Counted from the stretch's first letter, positions 31,942-43,875 are shown. The stretch: DNA of 64,000 nt from Asterionellopsis glacialis (GCA_014885115.2 WKLE02002440.1:1-64000), one strand, 5' to 3'. The notes: generated from the letters alone by a model not told the origin. Numbers and translations are program-made.

Positions 31942-34825
31942 GTTAAGAATATTATACAGTTCTTCGATGTTCAATGTAGTACGAGGGAGTAGAAGTAATA
32001 ATTAATCTCGTTGCACTTGTGGTTCTCTGTCATGAAACACTATTTCTTTTCGCAACTCGATAGTGTCTAAATGTGTATTTGAGGTGTGCCTTTCGTTTCT
32101 GGAGTAAAGAAATCGCGTCTATTCGAAGGTACCTCGAACTACTTTTTATATTATTGTGCGTACCAGGTACCTGGTACTTTTACCTGAACTACCTGGTACG
32201 TACCAAGTACCAGGTAGTCATACCGCTCGTAAAACAGGTCCTACCGGTACCTGGTAGTCTCTAGAGAAAGACCTGCTGTCGGACCACCTGGTGATGCCAG
32301 GACTTGGTTCTAGTACCTACGTGGCAATGCAGAATGTACAGAAATGGGATCGAGACGCTAGTACCTGTTAGTATCGCCAACCGTACTTTCTAGTCTATCC
32401 AGTACAGGTGCCTGTAAAATGTACAAAATATATAGTATGCCTCAAGCCGAAGAATGGAACATCGGGGATTTTGTAACCGCTCATGTTGATTTCTACGAAA
32501 AGTATGTACGAGCCTGAAAAAATCGTCGGAGTTCCTGATAGACAATCCGTTTGGTTATGACTAGTAGATTCTATGGAAAATAAAAATGTACTTAAGTTTG
32601 TCCTGACAAATAAGGGGTGTACTCATACCTACAGGAAATCGGCTCCCTCTACAGAACTTCCCCACAAAGTCAAACTGGAGCTGATAATATTAAAAGGTGC
32701 CTAGTAATGATTATATATAGTATATGCATAGGAGACGGTATTCATTGTATATCATATATAGGTTGAATCTGTGATTACTGGTACTTACGTGAATCAATAT
32801 TATGTGGTAACTTGAAGAAACAGTCAGTAAGAATAATATTGTACTGTCCAAGAGCTCCTGTCCAAGTTACAAGTGCGTTGCTAGAACAGCATTCCGAAAT
32901 TGCACAAAAAAACGATATGAACATTAGAGTAACGATGACCACTCGATCCTTTTTCTGGAAATAAGGCGGTCTTTTAGTTTTCCACTATAAGACGTTAAAT
33001 AGAAATCCACGACTACAATTCCGGATTACATATGACCTCGCATTGTATGTTTTGGTACAAATTAGGTCATTATCAATTTTGAGTAAAAAGAACCATGAAA
33101 GGCATGACTTTCTAATCGTGATCTAAAAACTCTATTTCTTGATTTTCCTTAAAAGAAGTCGAATGAATGACAGTAGGGGTGTAATTTAAAAAGAGATGGA
33201 TATTATCTTACGGACATGAGAGGTATTTAATGCATCGTTGACAAGTTCAGTTTGAGCATAGTGCACTCAATCTACCTGCCTGCATCGATGACGATCAAGA
33301 TCAATTAAATTTTAGATAATTTGTTAGAAACAAACAGAATAAAATATCGTTGTATGATTGCAAAAGTAGCAAGTTTGAAAGTAAGCGACAAAATTCGTAT
33401 TCGCTCCTGATGAAAACAAATCTTTCATCTTTTTTCCCCGTTTCCGAAGCCACTTTCCGCTCTAAATTAAATTTTAAAATGATATGGATATTTCATACAG
33501 AATCTCTAGGACCTGCCTGGCATCTATTTCACTGTTCCTCCATGTACCAGGTATGCTGTCAAGGAAGAGCTTCAATCAAGAAGTGCGGTACTGATAGAAC
33601 CTGGATCTAGTCCTGCTACAGGGGTAGAATTTTCAGAATCGCGGTCGCGTCGACGATGCGCACCACGACATCCGAATGATGAATGGATGTGATTCAGCAT
33701 GTGTATCGCCCATTTTCTTAAACGATTTTAGTGTTTTTTATATTACCTTCAATTGGGAAGCGGCTGCTACTGGTACGTTGAAGTGCAGGTAATTGTACAG
33801 TGTATTTTTACGTGGCATGGCGGACATGAGTCGGAATATGAGTAGTCAGCATCAGGTGGAGCTTTTTTTTTTTAACAGAGAAGATTAAATTTAAAGAAAA
33901 TTCTTTGGTATCAACTCAATTTTCTCTTTCCAGTTCCGATTTTTTATAAATAAGTTTTAGGAAGTCAATAGCTTCTTGGAGAGGCTACGGTGAGAGTTGG
34001 ACTAGTTTACTAAAGAAGATGCTGCACCGTTATTGGCTATCGTTTCTCATAGCCTATCATGACCTTATTCAAGCCGGAATATGACGTTACTTTTTGTAAT
34101 ATTTACAACCTGGTACGGACTATGGACAATGAAGACATTTTAAAATATATATATTGATGTAAGAAAACATTCGTACTTCTCTAGTTTCCTACTTTTGTCT
34201 GTACCAGGGTTAAATAGGATTCGTCAACAAATCATCGATTTTTCTAATATAAAAAAAACAGACATGAAATCTAAAAATTACATGGTCATTTGTACGTGAA
34301 GGATCAGTATAAGGATCGCTAGATATCGAAGATCCTATGGCGTAGAGACACTGGTCCGTTATATTCTCAGTTCTGTGTTCAACCTGATGCACAGGTAGAA
34401 AAAACTTGTACTACGTAGGACTAAGAGGTATTATTTGATATCACTTTAAGAGTACATGCAGAGGCTAAAGGCCGCTCAAGAACGAATTGTACTTATTAGT
34501 TTTCACTATTGGAACTTGAGTTTTTTTGGTACACTGGAATGTTCCCGTAGTTTTCTACTTTCCCGCCTGTGTATCCAATTCAATTAGTGCACTCCAGAGA
34601 GCGCAGAGTCCACATCATCTTTCCGTACATTTTAGACGTTAGTCCTACGCGACCGACTGGTCGAATGCCCATCTGAAAGCATCATCAAAGGCTCAAACAA
34701 TCAACTCATCTCAGTGGGTTGCAGGTCTTACTCCAGAGGTCCTCTAGTAGAGACGACACTCGTACAACGGAAGCTCGACAGGACGAGGCAATTGTGACGG
34801 CTTGTTTTAGGGGCGACAACTTGAG
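31942..34825. other. Gene-poor 2.9-kb region
   Basis: No gene is supported. The left third holds the densest group of TACCAGGTA palindromes, and single copies lie near 33543, 34110 and 34201. TCTAGAGA-type motifs lie near 32268 and 34735. The rest is AT-rich with scattered stops on all frames. The pattern fits eroded mobile or subtelomeric DNA, but no terminal repeats or transposase fragments are visible. Confidence 0.55.
32160..32257. repeat. Cluster of GTACCAGGTAC palindromes
   Basis: Bases 32160-32177 form a perfect 18-bp palindrome built from GTACCAGG and its complement. Directly after come ACCTGGTAC, GTACCAAGTACCAGGT and CCGGTACCTGGTA, giving at least five half-sites in under 100 bp that can pair with one another. 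Confidence 0.8.
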
Positions 34826-37174
34826 ATGACAATGGAAACTGACGATGATGAAATCGTGTATGAAGTAGATGAGGTAGAAGGTGACGACATGCCTGTCGCA
34901 GAGATTTCTCCTTCTTCATCCATGATATTTCCCGCAGTTCTACAATCTACACCGACTCTGGCTGCGATGGCTCTTGCCATCACCTCTGAGACCTGGAATG
35001 ATCTAGGGGAATCCAAAGATAAAGCTGTTGCTCCAACAAGTGATCTGAATGTTATTATTGAACGAACTGCTTCGCTCTTGTTGGTGAGGACAGTGGCACT
35101 TGCGGAGCAACGAAAGGCTCTGGCAAACGAATCCAATTTGCCTTACTCTGACCTATCTACAACCACTATTTGCAAAACGGCTCTAAGGAAGAAAAAAGCT
35201 TGGCCTAAACCAATCACAACGATTTTGATTTCACAACTTCGCAAATTGGTGCGTCGTATGTGCGAACAATATCGGCCAAATGTGTACTATCACAATGTAG
35301 AGCACTGCTATCATGTCGTAATCAGTGCAAACAAACTATTGGATTTAATGCTTTATACCAACGAACCTGCAACTTCTGATAATAACTCCCAAAAAAGACC
35401 GGGTTTAGCGAAAAAAATAGAAAAAACCCGAAAGACATTTGGACTTAAGAATGATACATTGTCTCACCTAGCCCTTCTTTTCTCAGCACTAGCTCACGAC
35501 GTTGAACATAAGGGTATTTCAAATCAGCAACTCGTCAATGAATCTGACGATTTGGCTATTTTATACAACGACCAGAGTGTCGCAGAGCAGAGATCGTTAG
35601 CTGTTGCATTTTCTGAGTTGATGAAAGAAGAATACAAAGTCTTGCGGGGAGTGTGGTTTGAAAATCAGGAGGAATACAAACGGTTCCGAAAAACTGTTAT
35701 CAATTTAGTTCTTACAACTGATCTTGCTTCGCCAGAACGGACACAAATCGTAAAATCAAAATGGAAGGAAGCATTCGGAGAAGCTGCAGAGCGAAAAGAA
35801 GAAAAACAGAAGATGATGATGTCGCGTAGATCGATGTTTGCTGCCATGAGACCCTCAAAAAATTCTGGCACTTCATCGCTTCCACCGAACTGGCGTGGAC
35901 CGCAAAAGCCTCAAGAATCCGTAGCGTCGCGCAATGCTCGGGATCACAACGGAAGCAGCATAGAACCACAAAGCAGCATAAGTACAACGTCATTGATGAC
36001 AAACCATACCCGGGCAAGTACTGGGTCTATGATGACACAATTTAGTGATCTCACAGATGGAACCCACCCTCACGCTCATGCTACCATCTACGGTCCAATT
36101 GGTCGGCCTTTAGCAGAGGGGATTTTAGCTGATATTGAAGATGAAGGTGAGTCGGAAAGCCCCTCAGTGTCTTCAGAAGACCCAGATGACGAAATTGACT
36201 TTAATAAGTTGGCCCTGAGGAATGGTATTGGAAAAACTGATTCTATCACTCAAATTAGTACTGAGGCACAAGCCTCTCAGTTCAGCCAAGAAACTGTGGA
36301 TAGACGGAGCAGCTTTCAAGGTTTTCCGATGCGATCTCCCAAAGGAGTAGACAAAGCTTTTAAAGGTCAAAAACCTGGACTAAAAGAAAAAGGACCATTG
36401 GTGGATATGGATGAACTGCTGCATCAGAGTTGGTCGCACCCTTCCAGGTCTGACCATAGCATGCGGGGCGATGCGCAATCGACTTCTGGGGTCAGCTGTA
36501 GTCCAGGAGTTCATCAGAAGCTTCGTAACTCTGTACATGGTTTCTTGTCGACATCCAATATTTCGAGTAGAAGAGTACGTCTAGGAATCCAGCGTTCCAT
36601 GGATTTCACTGGACAGCAAATCGAACCATACAGTTCTTCACGGTCATTATCGTCTAGAGTAGCCTTTTCTGGAAGTGTATCGGATCCAAGTCAGCGAGAT
36701 ATTATCCATACCCGTTCTCCAAATGCAGCGGAGGGCGAAGAGGACATTGAATGGGATCCCGATGAACCCGATGAACTAAAAGCTATCGTCGTTCTGGAAC
36801 AATTCATCAAAGCTGCCGATGTATCTCCTCACTTTCAGGGGTGGGGACATATGGCGAAATGGTCAACGAGACTTTTTTTCGAGCTAAAGGCTTCTTTTCA
36901 TGCTGGGCGAGGTATGGACCCAGAAAAGGGTTGGTTTGAAGGCCAAATATCGTTCTTAGAAAACTACTCGTTGCCACTGGGAAAGCAGTTACAGGAGACT
37001 GGGGTATTTGGGGAGGAAGGGGGGGCTATCTTTGTTCGAACACTACTAAACAATAGAGATAGGTGGCTTGCCGATGGGCTTCCATTGACTACCTCCATCA
37101 TTCAAGAATGGAATGAAATTTCGAAGCAAGCTAAGTCGAATGGCGTCGATTCGAAAAAAATAAATGAAAAGTAA
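34826..37174 (+). CDS. Class I cyclic-nucleotide phosphodiesterase with large internal insert
   Basis: A single exon of 782 residues. The acidic N terminus leads to the catalytic HD domain: YYHNVEHCYHV (His156, His160), AHDVEHKGISNQQL (His224, Asp225, His228) and LVLTTDLASPE (about 296-306). The remainder of the domain, FIKAADVSPHFQGWGHMAKW, does not appear until about residue 659. The intervening 330 or so residues are Ser/Asp-rich and look disordered, with several RS and SP sites. The second Asp ligand (AADVS) is present, so all four metal ligands are kept. The enzyme should hydrolyse cAMP or cGMP. No membrane segment, GAF or PAS domain is visible. Phosphorylation of the insert is a possible control, inferred only. 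Confidence 0.9.
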   Translation: MTMETDDDEIVYEVDEVEGDDMPVAEISPSSSMIFPAVLQSTPTLAAMALAITSETWNDLGESKDKAVAPTSDLNVIIERTASLLLVRTVALAEQRKALANESNLPYSDLSTTTICKTALRKKKAWPKPITTILISQLRKLVRRMCEQYRPNVYYHNVEHCYHVVISANKLLDLMLYTNEPATSDNNSQKRPGLAKKIEKTRKTFGLKNDTLSHLALLFSALAHDVEHKGISNQQLVNESDDLAILYNDQSVAEQRSLAVAFSELMKEEYKVLRGVWFENQEEYKRFRKTVINLVLTTDLASPERTQIVKSKWKEAFGEAAERKEEKQKMMMSRRSMFAAMRPSKNSGTSSLPPNWRGPQKPQESVASRNARDHNGSSIEPQSSISTTSLMTNHTRASTGSMMTQFSDLTDGTHPHAHATIYGPIGRPLAEGILADIEDEGESESPSVSSEDPDDEIDFNKLALRNGIGKTDSITQISTEAQASQFSQETVDRRSSFQGFPMRSPKGVDKAFKGQKPGLKEKGPLVDMDELLHQSWSHPSRSDHSMRGDAQSTSGVSCSPGVHQKLRNSVHGFLSTSNISSRRVRLGIQRSMDFTGQQIEPYSSSRSLSSRVAFSGSVSDPSQRDIIHTRSPNAAEGEEDIEWDPDEPDELKAIVVLEQFIKAADVSPHFQGWGHMAKWSTRLFFELKASFHAGRGMDPEKGWFEGQISFLENYSLPLGKQLQETGVFGEEGGAIFVRTLLNNRDRWLADGLPLTTSIIQEWNEISKQAKSNGVDSKKINEK

Positions 37175-38180
37175 ATTATTGGTTAAAGCTACATCAGTGT
37201 ACATTATGCTTTGCCTTTGCCGGTTTAGTTCTTTAGTACAGTCAATTCCTTTGTATATCATGACATTTTCTACATACAACCCTTGATTCGAGACTTCTCT
37301 CGTTCGTTCTCTCCCTCTCTTTCGCGCCTCCCTTCTAGAGAGAAAGAGATTAACGCCAAGATCCTTCTCTTTCCGGAGATTCTTGGCGTTAATGTTTCCG
37401 ATGATGATCGAAGAAACGAACAATCGCATATCTTTCTTTTCACCTAATCCCGGCAGAGAAAAAGCAGATGGGCAAAAGATCAAAATGAAAGCAAGATTCG
37501 GCGGGGGATTGGCGAGGGCAATATTTCAGGTTGCAGATTCATTTTGATTCTTGTGCACACAAGATTCGTTTCGGTTTAAATTCGGCGGGAGTTTCCTTGC
37601 CGGCTTTTATTTGTATCATTAAAACCAAAATATGTATTTGGACTTTGGCGAAGGCCTGTATTTCTTTCATTGAGTATTGCAATATCGTTGAACCGTTGTT
37701 TCGATACGTTACCTGGTAAACTTTACGAATATAAAAAATGTGAATAGGCAGATTCATATACTTTCTTCGTAGCTGTGATTATTGATTTTACAAATATTGT
37801 CTCATCTGAAAAATAATTCGGGACGAAGATTCTCCACCTGTACTGCATTATCTATCGTACAGGTATTTGTACATTCAAAAGATATTGGCAGCTCTCTTCC
37901 GAATATCTTTACAGTGTAATTTAACATAATTAGTAGACACCCTGAAGGCCAATCTTCTTCAATTATAGTCATACCAACCGAATGGTATGTTCTACCTATG
38001 TAGGAACTCGTACTGTAATCTAGGTACCTGGTGGCACTCATTAATAAACACAACATCAAAAAGATACTCAGGTAGGATTTTTTCTCTCTAGAGGTCGACA
38101 CCACAAGGATTTCAAAGAAAGGTTTGAATCTCTGAAGTTCTCATTTTTTTACCACAAACAATCTGGAAAGCATTAGTCTC
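37175..38180. other. Intergenic region with a hairpin
   Basis: Apart from the hairpin at 37349-37393 and a CTAGAGAG motif next to it, the stretch has TACCTGG motifs near 37711 and 38023 and a TCTCTAGAG motif near 38084. No gene is seen. Confidence 0.55.
37349..37393. repeat. Perfect 13-bp inverted repeat (hairpin)
   Basis: ATTAACGCCAAGA (37349-37361) is exactly complementary to TCTTGGCGTTAAT (37381-37393), with a 19-base loop that can itself pair (TCC/GGA). It begins 175 bp after the phosphodiesterase stop. It could be an RNA hairpin in the 3' UTR or a footprint of an inserted element. Confidence 0.7.
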
Positions 38181-41133
38181 ATGACGCGTTTCACCTCTCT
38201 CGCTCTCGTTGCGGTGTTCTTTGCCACACCTGCACATGCATTGCTCCGTGCATCCGCAAGTAAGGATGAAACCCAGGAAAGGGAGTTAACGAGTTCCCAA
38301 GTTTGCAATGGACACATTGGACCCTTCGACGATATGACTCGCCAGGTACGTTTGATATTTGTTTGCATGATTTGACGTCTCGTGGTTGTTTCCGTGATAT
38401 ACACACTGATGTTATCTGTTGATAAATACTCGTTGTTACTTTAGATGTTCTACAACGCCAAGGGTATGGGGGTCCTTGATGCACTTGATGTACTTGAGGA
38501 AGACCAACTCAAGATCGGATCCGTAACTGCATTGATCCCTGAAGCGAATGATGCTTCTGTTTCTGGCTCTGTTGCTGACGGTCAGAGTGGTGATACTGAT
38601 TTTCCTCACGGAAATATCAAGCCTATTGCTACTGTTGGAGAGATGTCTGTCTGTAACGGCAGTGAGGGTGAAATGGTCGTCGGTGTTCCCGATGGTCTTG
38701 GAGCCTACCTCTCCAGTGACGATCTCGTTCGTGTTGTTGTCCAGAGTGAGTCGTATGGCCCGTTGAGATACGAATCCTATCCATTCCCTGTTAACGAGGG
38801 AACAGCCACGTTTACCGGAAGTCACGTTCAATATGTTGACTATGACCGTGATGCCCTTGCTTCATTTATGGACTCAGGATCTCCAGCCTCTGATATGGTC
38901 AAAGGATTTGGAGAAATCATTACCAAGGCATACAATCTCAAGGGTGAGGAGATTGGACCTCGCAACAGGGACGGTCCTACTACTGAGGGTGCTCATTATT
39001 CCAACACTGATGCCGAAGGTAACTACGTCGTTGTGGCGGAGCCCTCCCGAGCTGATTGGTTGTTGCAATCTCTTTGCGCAGCCCATCTTGAAGAAAAGCA
39101 TCAGTGGGGACATGGAAAGGGTTTCGAAGACGATGTTTTCATCACCAACGAAGAATGGATGACCTACGCAGATGATGCCGAAAAGTTCGTCGGTCTTTCC
39201 GCCCATGCAGTGGATCTCAAGGAAGGAGTCATGTATGCCATGGGATCTGTTACAAACTCTGGTTTTGAAAAGATTGTTGAAATGAACCCACAGCATGAGG
39301 ATTACGTTATCCTTTCGCCTTCTGGTGCGTATTGTCTGTGCCCTAAATTTAAATTTTCACATTCTACGTGTATAGGAATTGAATCTAATCAATCTTCAAA
39401 TTGTTTTTGCTTTACTGCACGTCCATATAGGATATGGTGGTGCCTTCTCAACGGACGGCAAGGATGCTACTGTTGCTCGCAGAGAAGCATTGGGCGCTCG
39501 TCAAGATGGAAAGCCGTGGGTATGGCCTCAGAACATCCTTCCTGGTCGTATCTATATTGGAGTCAAAGGAAAGATGGAAGATGGTATGTTCCCAATCGAA
39601 TGAGGACAAATGCTTGATATTTTGTATGGTTGTATCGGTCTCACAACAAAGTTCCTTGGTCTCGTTTCTTTTATCATTATAGGTTCCAATGCTCCACATG
39701 ATGATTTCTTAGCTCGCAACGGTCTCCGTTATGGTCAAATGTATGGTTTCGCCATCGATATGAGTGAGAACGGTCCCACCGGAGGTATGGACCGTGACCC
39801 ATTCCACCAAGACGAGACCAAGGCCAAGAACGGTGCTCATGTTCAAGGAAAGTGGATGAAGATTGACTGGATGTGGGATGGAACAGTTCAAAACTTCGAA
39901 CATGATGGTACCTGGCTTTTCCAAGATAAGCCCGTCGGTGCCACAGGTAACTACGCTGACTATGCCTTCTGGAATGGTAAGGGTAATGACGCTTCTGGAA
40001 AGAAAATGGAGCACAACTCCCCTGACCCTCGCAATGGCAAGACTGGTTTCATTCAAGGATCTACTGCTGGATACTTTGGTCATTACTACGTTCAAGACAT
40101 TGCCCATCATCTTGGCAAAGCAAACGGTGGTTTCCCCGATATGCTTGATGGTGATTACTATGTCTACCAAGGAGCTATTGCAATCAATGATCAAATTGAA
40201 CTTGGTGGCAAGGGCAAGTACGCCGACGGAAAGGATGCCTCTCACAACTATTCCAACGGCAAGACTGAACGTGCTCGTTTCGAAGACATTGATGGTCTTG
40301 AAGTTATCCATGCTGCCGGTGATAACCTCCACGTTATTATCCAAGAAGATAGTGGCAACAACTACGGCGAACGTATGTTCTTGAGTAGTGCTCTTGAACA
40401 TAACATGGACAACAAGGAACTCACCTACTACTTCATGGCCATGAGTGGTGGTAGCGACAACACTCGTATGAAGAATGCTGTTGGTATTCCCCGTGGTACC
40501 AGCTATGGAGCTGGTTCTCACGAATTTTCCGGCATCTTTGACCTTTCCGGTCTCCTTCGTAAGGATGGGCACATGAACAAGTATGCTGTCTCTGTCAATG
40601 ATACTGGTTTCAGCAAGAGGCACAGTGATTCCATGGTTGCTGCCGAAGACAAGTACATCCTCCTCGGTCTCCAAAGTGGTAACATGAGATATGGTGTCAT
40701 TGGTGCCTTCGGTTCTGACCGTGGTGGACAATGGCTTGTTTACCAGCCTTGCTTGAGCAGCAGCTGCAACGGTTCCCAACCTCCCATGTTGCTTCTTAGT
40801 GATAAGGAAACCATTACATCAGGTGAAAAGATCACATTCCCCAATGGCAAATACATTTACCAACATCCTTCTGGTCCAGTTGAGATTGGATACGGTGATA
40901 AAGTCCTTTGGATGAGTGATCCTGAACACAATAATGTCCACAGTGCTTCTACCAAGTTACAAGGAGATGCCAACCTTCTCACCCGCAATCAAGATGGCAA
41001 GCGTATTTGGAAGAGTGATGCTACTTCTACTCCTGATGATGATTATTTCCTCGGAATTACTACTGATCATAAGATTAAGATCTGGGAAGGAACTCCTGAA
41101 AACCCGGGTGCCATCATTTGGGAAGCCAACTAA
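38181..41133 (+). CDS. Secreted protein with C-terminal B-lectin-like domain
   Basis: Four exons (38181-38345, 38445-39324, 39431-39583, 39683-41133) with introns of 99, 106 and 99 nt give 882 residues. All junctions keep the frame. A clear signal peptide (FTSLALVAVFFATPAHA) starts it. The body is rich in Gly and aromatic residues with repeated strand-like units (EDYVILSPSGYGGAFS, GLRYGQMYGFAIDMS, YFGHYYVQDIAHHLGK, YILLGLQSGNMRYG), suggesting a beta-propeller or similar fold; parts recall PhoX/DUF839-type proteins. The last 110 residues match bulb-type mannose-lectin strands (KITFPNGKYIYQHPSG, ANLLTRNQDGKRIWKSD, DHKIKIWEGT). Secretion or cell-surface carbohydrate binding is inferred. No catalytic residues are assigned. 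Confidence 0.85.
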
Positions 41134-41673
41134 AGATGCAATTGCGTTGACCTTGCGTTGAGGAAAACACATGGAAAAAGAAACTTTTAAGGATTTGAAT
41201 CGTCATGATGGAAGATGAAAACATCATATTTTTGTAAAACAGTGCGAGTAAATTGTAGTAACAGTGATTTTTGAATGTCTTTAAACGATCTTTTTCCACC
41301 AAATATACACTATTCGCATCACGTACAGAATTTCTTTCGAAACAAAGACATTTCTATCTTTCTTTTTGTGTTCTCTCTTTCGTTTTACGGTCAAACAAAT
41401 GATTTTCTCGTCTACAATATGAACTATCTTCCTCATGATTACATGTGCACCAAGTTGCGGGTATCGTACAGTATACATAAGATCTCGATATGGTATTTTT
41501 TTTAAATAATGTATGGATAGAACATCTCGTCAACATATGGTCGTGCTAGTACAATCAATCACTCATTCTATATGTTTGCATGTATCATGTTCGCTCGTTC
41601 ATACATTCATTCATTTTCATTCTTACACATTATTTGACTATTATATACTACTGTCTTGTCTATATGCTTTGAC
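41134..41673. other. Convergent 3' intergenic region
   Basis: AT-rich, with CATTCATTCATTTTCATTC tracts near 41604. It separates the lectin and LYR gene ends. No gene is seen; the short frames on both strands have no protein-like features. Confidence 0.6.
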
Positions 41674-41982
41674 TTACTTTCCACCAACTCCAGGTGGTTT
41701 CGGCATTGGATTTTGTTCCAAGGTAACACTCCAATTCGGATTATTGGGATCACCACCTTGCATGACAATTTCATCAAATTGTCGTAATTGATCTAATCCC
41801 TTGTACGCGACAGCGATTTTTTTCTTGGTATCCTCTGTAGTTGGATCTAAATTACGATTTTCTTTAAATTCTTCACGAATGGCTTGATAAATTCCCCACC
41901 GATTCCTTGATGGATAGGTAGCCGCCGACCGTAAGAGTCGTCGATATAAGAATACTAACGCTTTCCCTCCTTCCTGTGACAT
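41674..41982 (-). CDS. LYR-motif (Complex1_LYR) mitochondrial protein
   Basis: A single exon of 102 residues. The signature ALVFLYRRLLRSAATYPS near the N terminus is a textbook LYR motif with the downstream Arg/Lys and Phe pattern (REEFKENRNLDP, KKKIAVAYKGLDQLRQFDE). LYR proteins bind acyl-ACP and help assemble respiratory complexes, mitoribosomes or Fe-S proteins inside mitochondria. The length and the C-terminal GLDQLRQF resemble small LYRM proteins. It cannot be placed in a specific subfamily by eye. A Pro/Gly-rich tail ends the protein. Confidence 0.9.
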   Translation of the reverse strand: MSQEGGKALVFLYRRLLRSAATYPSRNRWGIYQAIREEFKENRNLDPTTEDTKKKIAVAYKGLDQLRQFDEIVMQGGDPNNPNWSVTLEQNPMPKPPGVGGK

Positions 41983-42792
41983 GATTGATTCAGATGGATC
42001 GATGGATAGAGTAAACTGTTAATTTTTTCCAAAATAATAAAGACTACAACTCGTCTTTGATGAATTCTTCTAAAAAATGAATGAGGTTCGACTCTTGACA
42101 ATAGGATTGATCAGAAGGTGGACTTGATTCCGCGGCAGCAACACGTTGAGGTGATAATGATCTGCTGTTATCGTGACCGGCGATATCAACAAGAGGTGTG
42201 ATGAATCATTGAGTAAATCAAGAGAAACTTCTGACTTTCTTTGTTGGTGAAAAATCAAATACCATGCGCGTTTCTACCTGCAAAACGCGCAAAACACTCC
42301 CCTGAGGTACTCCGATTTTGTAATCGTGGAAGATTTGGAAACGCCGCGTGTCGAGAGTGTCAGCAATCCCCCATTTCCGGGGGTCCCTTCCGAAAAGTGT
42401 CTTGTGTAGAATTCAACAGAGAAAGGTATGAATTCCGTCGGTAGTTTCCGGGTTTTCTTCTAAAACAGCTGTTTTTGATTTCCGCCAGAACAGAACACAG
42501 ACAAAATCGATTCGTTGTTTTTCGAGGGGTTGGGGAGATTCGAATTTCTGGAAAAGTATCTCAGGTTTCTACNNNNNNNNNNNNNNNNTTTCTGTACGCA
42601 GGTCCTACACATCGGATGTTGACTCATCGAAGGGGTAGCTGTCTTGAGAACAAGCAATCTTTCTTTCCTGGTCTGTTGCCATCCTGACATGTCCATCGGC
42701 ACACGACACCAGTGTCCACAACGTTCTACAATTTTACTTTCTTCTTTAATAATTGCACTCCGTCCAGTTAGTTTAATCATTATCTGTTAATC
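41983..42792. other. Divergent intergenic region with an assembly gap
   Basis: Sixteen N lie at 42573-42588. Around 42265-42420 base composition rises in GC with CGCG and CCCCCATTTCCGGGGG-like runs. No gene is supported, but the gap may hide part of one. Confidence 0.55.
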
Positions 42793-43440
42793 ATGATGCA
42801 ACGATCCTTCATCATCAAGTCCATCTTTGCTCTTCTTTGCAGTAGCAGTTTTCTGCTGGCGTCCCGGACGACATCCGCTTACACCTTTGGCACTACTGCT
42901 GCTAGTCCTACTCGTCAAGTGGACCGTACTCCCTTTAAAATGATGCCCGTTGAAACACCCACAAGAGAAAAGACAGATCGTAAGACGGACAAAAAGACAA
43001 ACAAACGCAATAATAATAAAGATAGAAAGGATGAAGGCTTTGTGTGGCGTCGTGATGGACCATTGGAATATTTACAAGATTCAGCTGAATCAAGAGAAGA
43101 TGATGATCCATTCCATATTTTGTTGTTGGGTGCTACCTTTGATAAGCCAAAGATTACAGTGCCCTATGTATCCTCCTCGTTAGAGTATGTACTAGAAATG
43201 CCACCTCTTGAGGCCACAGAATTAACAACCTTTGCCTATGAACATGGAATGAGTTGCCTAGGAACATGGACACGACAAGAATGTTTATCATTAGCCAAGC
43301 AAATTCAAGTTCGTGACATTGTTTGTCGAGTTGTACCCTACGCGGAGGGTGGTCACCGTGGATGGCAAGCCAAGGATGCCGGTGGCTCCAATAAGGAAAG
43401 TTCGAATAATAGCAGTGGAGGATGGGGAGGATTTGATTGA
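42793..43440 (+). CDS. ClpS-like adaptor protein with presequence
   Basis: A single exon of 215 residues. The first 30 residues are a signal peptide (FALLCSSSFLLASRTTSA), then a basic low-complexity linker (DRKTDKKTNKRNNN). From about residue 105 the sequence FHILLLGATFDK, VSSSLEYVLEMPPLEATELTTFAYEHG and ECLSLAKQIQVRDIVCRVVP follows the ClpS beta-alpha-beta layout with the residues that contact the Clp chaperone. ClpS-like adaptors deliver N-degron substrates to ClpC/ClpP in plastids. The acidic ND pair that grips the N-end residue is not evident, so a non-degron role is possible. Plastid location is inferred from the presequence, though YTF is not the usual cleavage motif. Confidence 0.7.
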   Translation: MMQRSFIIKSIFALLCSSSFLLASRTTSAYTFGTTAASPTRQVDRTPFKMMPVETPTREKTDRKTDKKTNKRNNNKDRKDEGFVWRRDGPLEYLQDSAESREDDDPFHILLLGATFDKPKITVPYVSSSLEYVLEMPPLEATELTTFAYEHGMSCLGTWTRQECLSLAKQIQVRDIVCRVVPYAEGGHRGWQAKDAGGSNKESSNNSSGGWGGFD

Positions 43441-43875
43441 GAAAAGAAAAGAAATAATCTCCGACGAACCACGATTGACCCCCACCTGTTGTTGGAATCA
43501 TGTCATCATATCATAGACTCTGTACCGCGCAAATTTAGAGATAATCGAAAAGCAATAAATATAAACTATACTCTAGGTTTTCTAAAACAGATTATCAACA
43601 CAAGCATATATGTTCTCCTCTTCTCGAGAGTGTGTTTAGATCATACGCATCGTCAACATCTTGTATTAACTCTAGTCCTTAGAACTGCAACATATGCACA
43701 TGAAACGGCAAACGATAAATAGATGAATGGCTATCATGCTCAGAGGACGACACCAATAACGACAATGGAGTGGTATAATCTCAAACTTTTAAAAATATTC
43801 ATAATGTGGTTTTGGATTCTACTCGATCTCTGACTTTCTAGTACTTTTGGTTTCGTAATAGATATCTTGTTCCGC
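43441..43875. other. Convergent 3' intergenic region
   Basis: AT-rich spacer with no gene, repeat or motif cluster visible. Confidence 0.55.

Noticed and set aside
33350..33610. 86-codon plus-strand frame in the gene-poor region
   Set aside because: Low-complexity AT-driven composition; contains a TACCAGGTA motif typical of the non-coding DNA here.
39709..40779. 356-codon frame antisense to the lectin-tailed gene
   Set aside because: Thr/Val-rich translation of the complementary strand; no start context and fully overlaps a well-supported exon.
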